From JBBPYA01 sp038200385 (GTDB lineage Bacteria > Actinomycetota > Actinomycetes > Mycobacteriales > Geodermatophilaceae), in NCBI GenBank assembly GCA_038200385.1, contig JBBPYA010000114.1, positions 1 through 12,914 on the forward strand: a stretch of 12,914 bases of DNA, in the 5' to 3' direction. The stretch's first letter is position 1. Every line of letters starts with the position of its first letter. A model generated the notes under the pieces. That model saw only the letters and a list, made by a program, of their open reading frames with translations. It was not told where the DNA came from and made no database searches. Both the position numbers and the translations under genes were made by a program. Shown here in pieces: positions 12,697 through 12,914 of this stretch.

Positions 12697-12914
12697 TGTC
12701 GCGGGCGGGACCGAGGCCGCGGGCGGCCCCTGGGCAGCCGGGCGAGCAGGACCAGCAGGCCCGCGCTGCCGACCCCGGCCCCCACGAGCACGAGGGTCTG
12801 CGGCGGCTGCGCCGCCCCGGACCCGGCGGCCCCCGCGGAGGGTCGGGCGGCGGCTGCGGTGCCGTCCGATCCGGTGCCGGCCACCGGAGGGTCGATCACG
12901 CCACCCTCAGCCCG
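12693..12914 (-). CDS. C-terminal membrane-anchor tail of a protein cut by the window edge (possibly D-Ala-D-Ala carboxypeptidase)
   Basis: The minus frame is open from the window edge (12914) to the TGA at 12693-12695, giving 73 residues. A Gly/Ala/Ser/Pro-rich, low-complexity stretch is followed by one hydrophobic helix (TLVLVGAGVGSAGLLVLLA) and a strongly basic end (RLPRGRPRPRSRPRH). This is the shape of an extracytoplasmic protein with a C-terminal anchor and short cytoplasmic tail. In related actinomycetes a D-alanyl-D-alanine carboxypeptidase often lies near trpS and the YihY gene and has such a tail, but no catalytic motif (SxxK, KTG) is within the window. The specific name is a guess from context. 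The GTG at 12899 is probably internal. Confidence 0.6.
   Translation of the reverse strand, partial: RAEGGVIDPPVAGTGSDGTAAAARPSAGAAGSGAAQPPQTLVLVGAGVGSAGLLVLLARLPRGRPRPRSRPRH

Overview
This is a high-GC (well over 70% by eye) stretch of chromosome. Codons end almost always in G or C, GTG starts are frequent, and the gene order purH-folD-DUF3017-mdh-icd followed by trpS and a YihY-family gene points to an actinomycete (Actinomycetota). A genus cannot be assigned by reading alone. There are no RNA genes, insertion sequences, CRISPR arrays or phage genes. The window is mostly core metabolism, with a few odd features in between.

Layout. (1) 2-4701, plus strand: the 3' end of purH, then folD, a small three-helix DUF3017 membrane protein, an LDH-like malate dehydrogenase (mdh) and a eukaryotic-type NADP isocitrate dehydrogenase (icd). 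purH and folD are linked through 10-formyl-THF: FolD makes the one-carbon donor that PurH uses. mdh and icd are TCA-cycle neighbours. (2) 4769-6097, minus strand: an unusual fusion of a peptidase S51/cyanophycinase-like hydrolase domain with the anticodon-side (DALR plus C-terminal) region of cysteinyl-tRNA synthetase. It has no synthetase catalytic core and is the best candidate here for a poorly described system. (3) 6181-7682, plus strand: a probable leaderless 39-codon ORF whose stop overlaps the start of a CNNM/CBS-domain transporter. The 3' end of that gene overlaps galE, which runs on the minus strand (7623-8582). (4) 8706-12546, plus strand: an aromatic aminotransferase (pat, HisC-like), then trpS, a 2H phosphoesterase ('2'-5' RNA ligase' family) and a YihY/UPF0761 membrane protein. 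The last three overlap end to end like an operon. (5) 12548-12696: an 8-bp tandem array (11 units of CTCTGCGG, then 7 of CTCAGCGG) that fills the whole gap between two convergent genes. (6) 12693-12914, minus strand: the C-terminal tail of a membrane-anchored protein that continues beyond the window.

Regulation. Three starts (mdh, the 39-codon ORF, trpS) lie 6-8 nt downstream of a nearly identical -10 element, CGATA(G/C)C(C/G)T. The minus-strand fusion gene has TAGAGT 7 nt before its GTG. This is the pattern of leaderless transcripts, which are common in actinomycetes. Other starts (icd, pat, galE) have Shine-Dalgarno sequences. A perfect 16-bp palindrome lies between purH and folD, and GC-rich inverted repeats that may act as terminators follow icd and pat.
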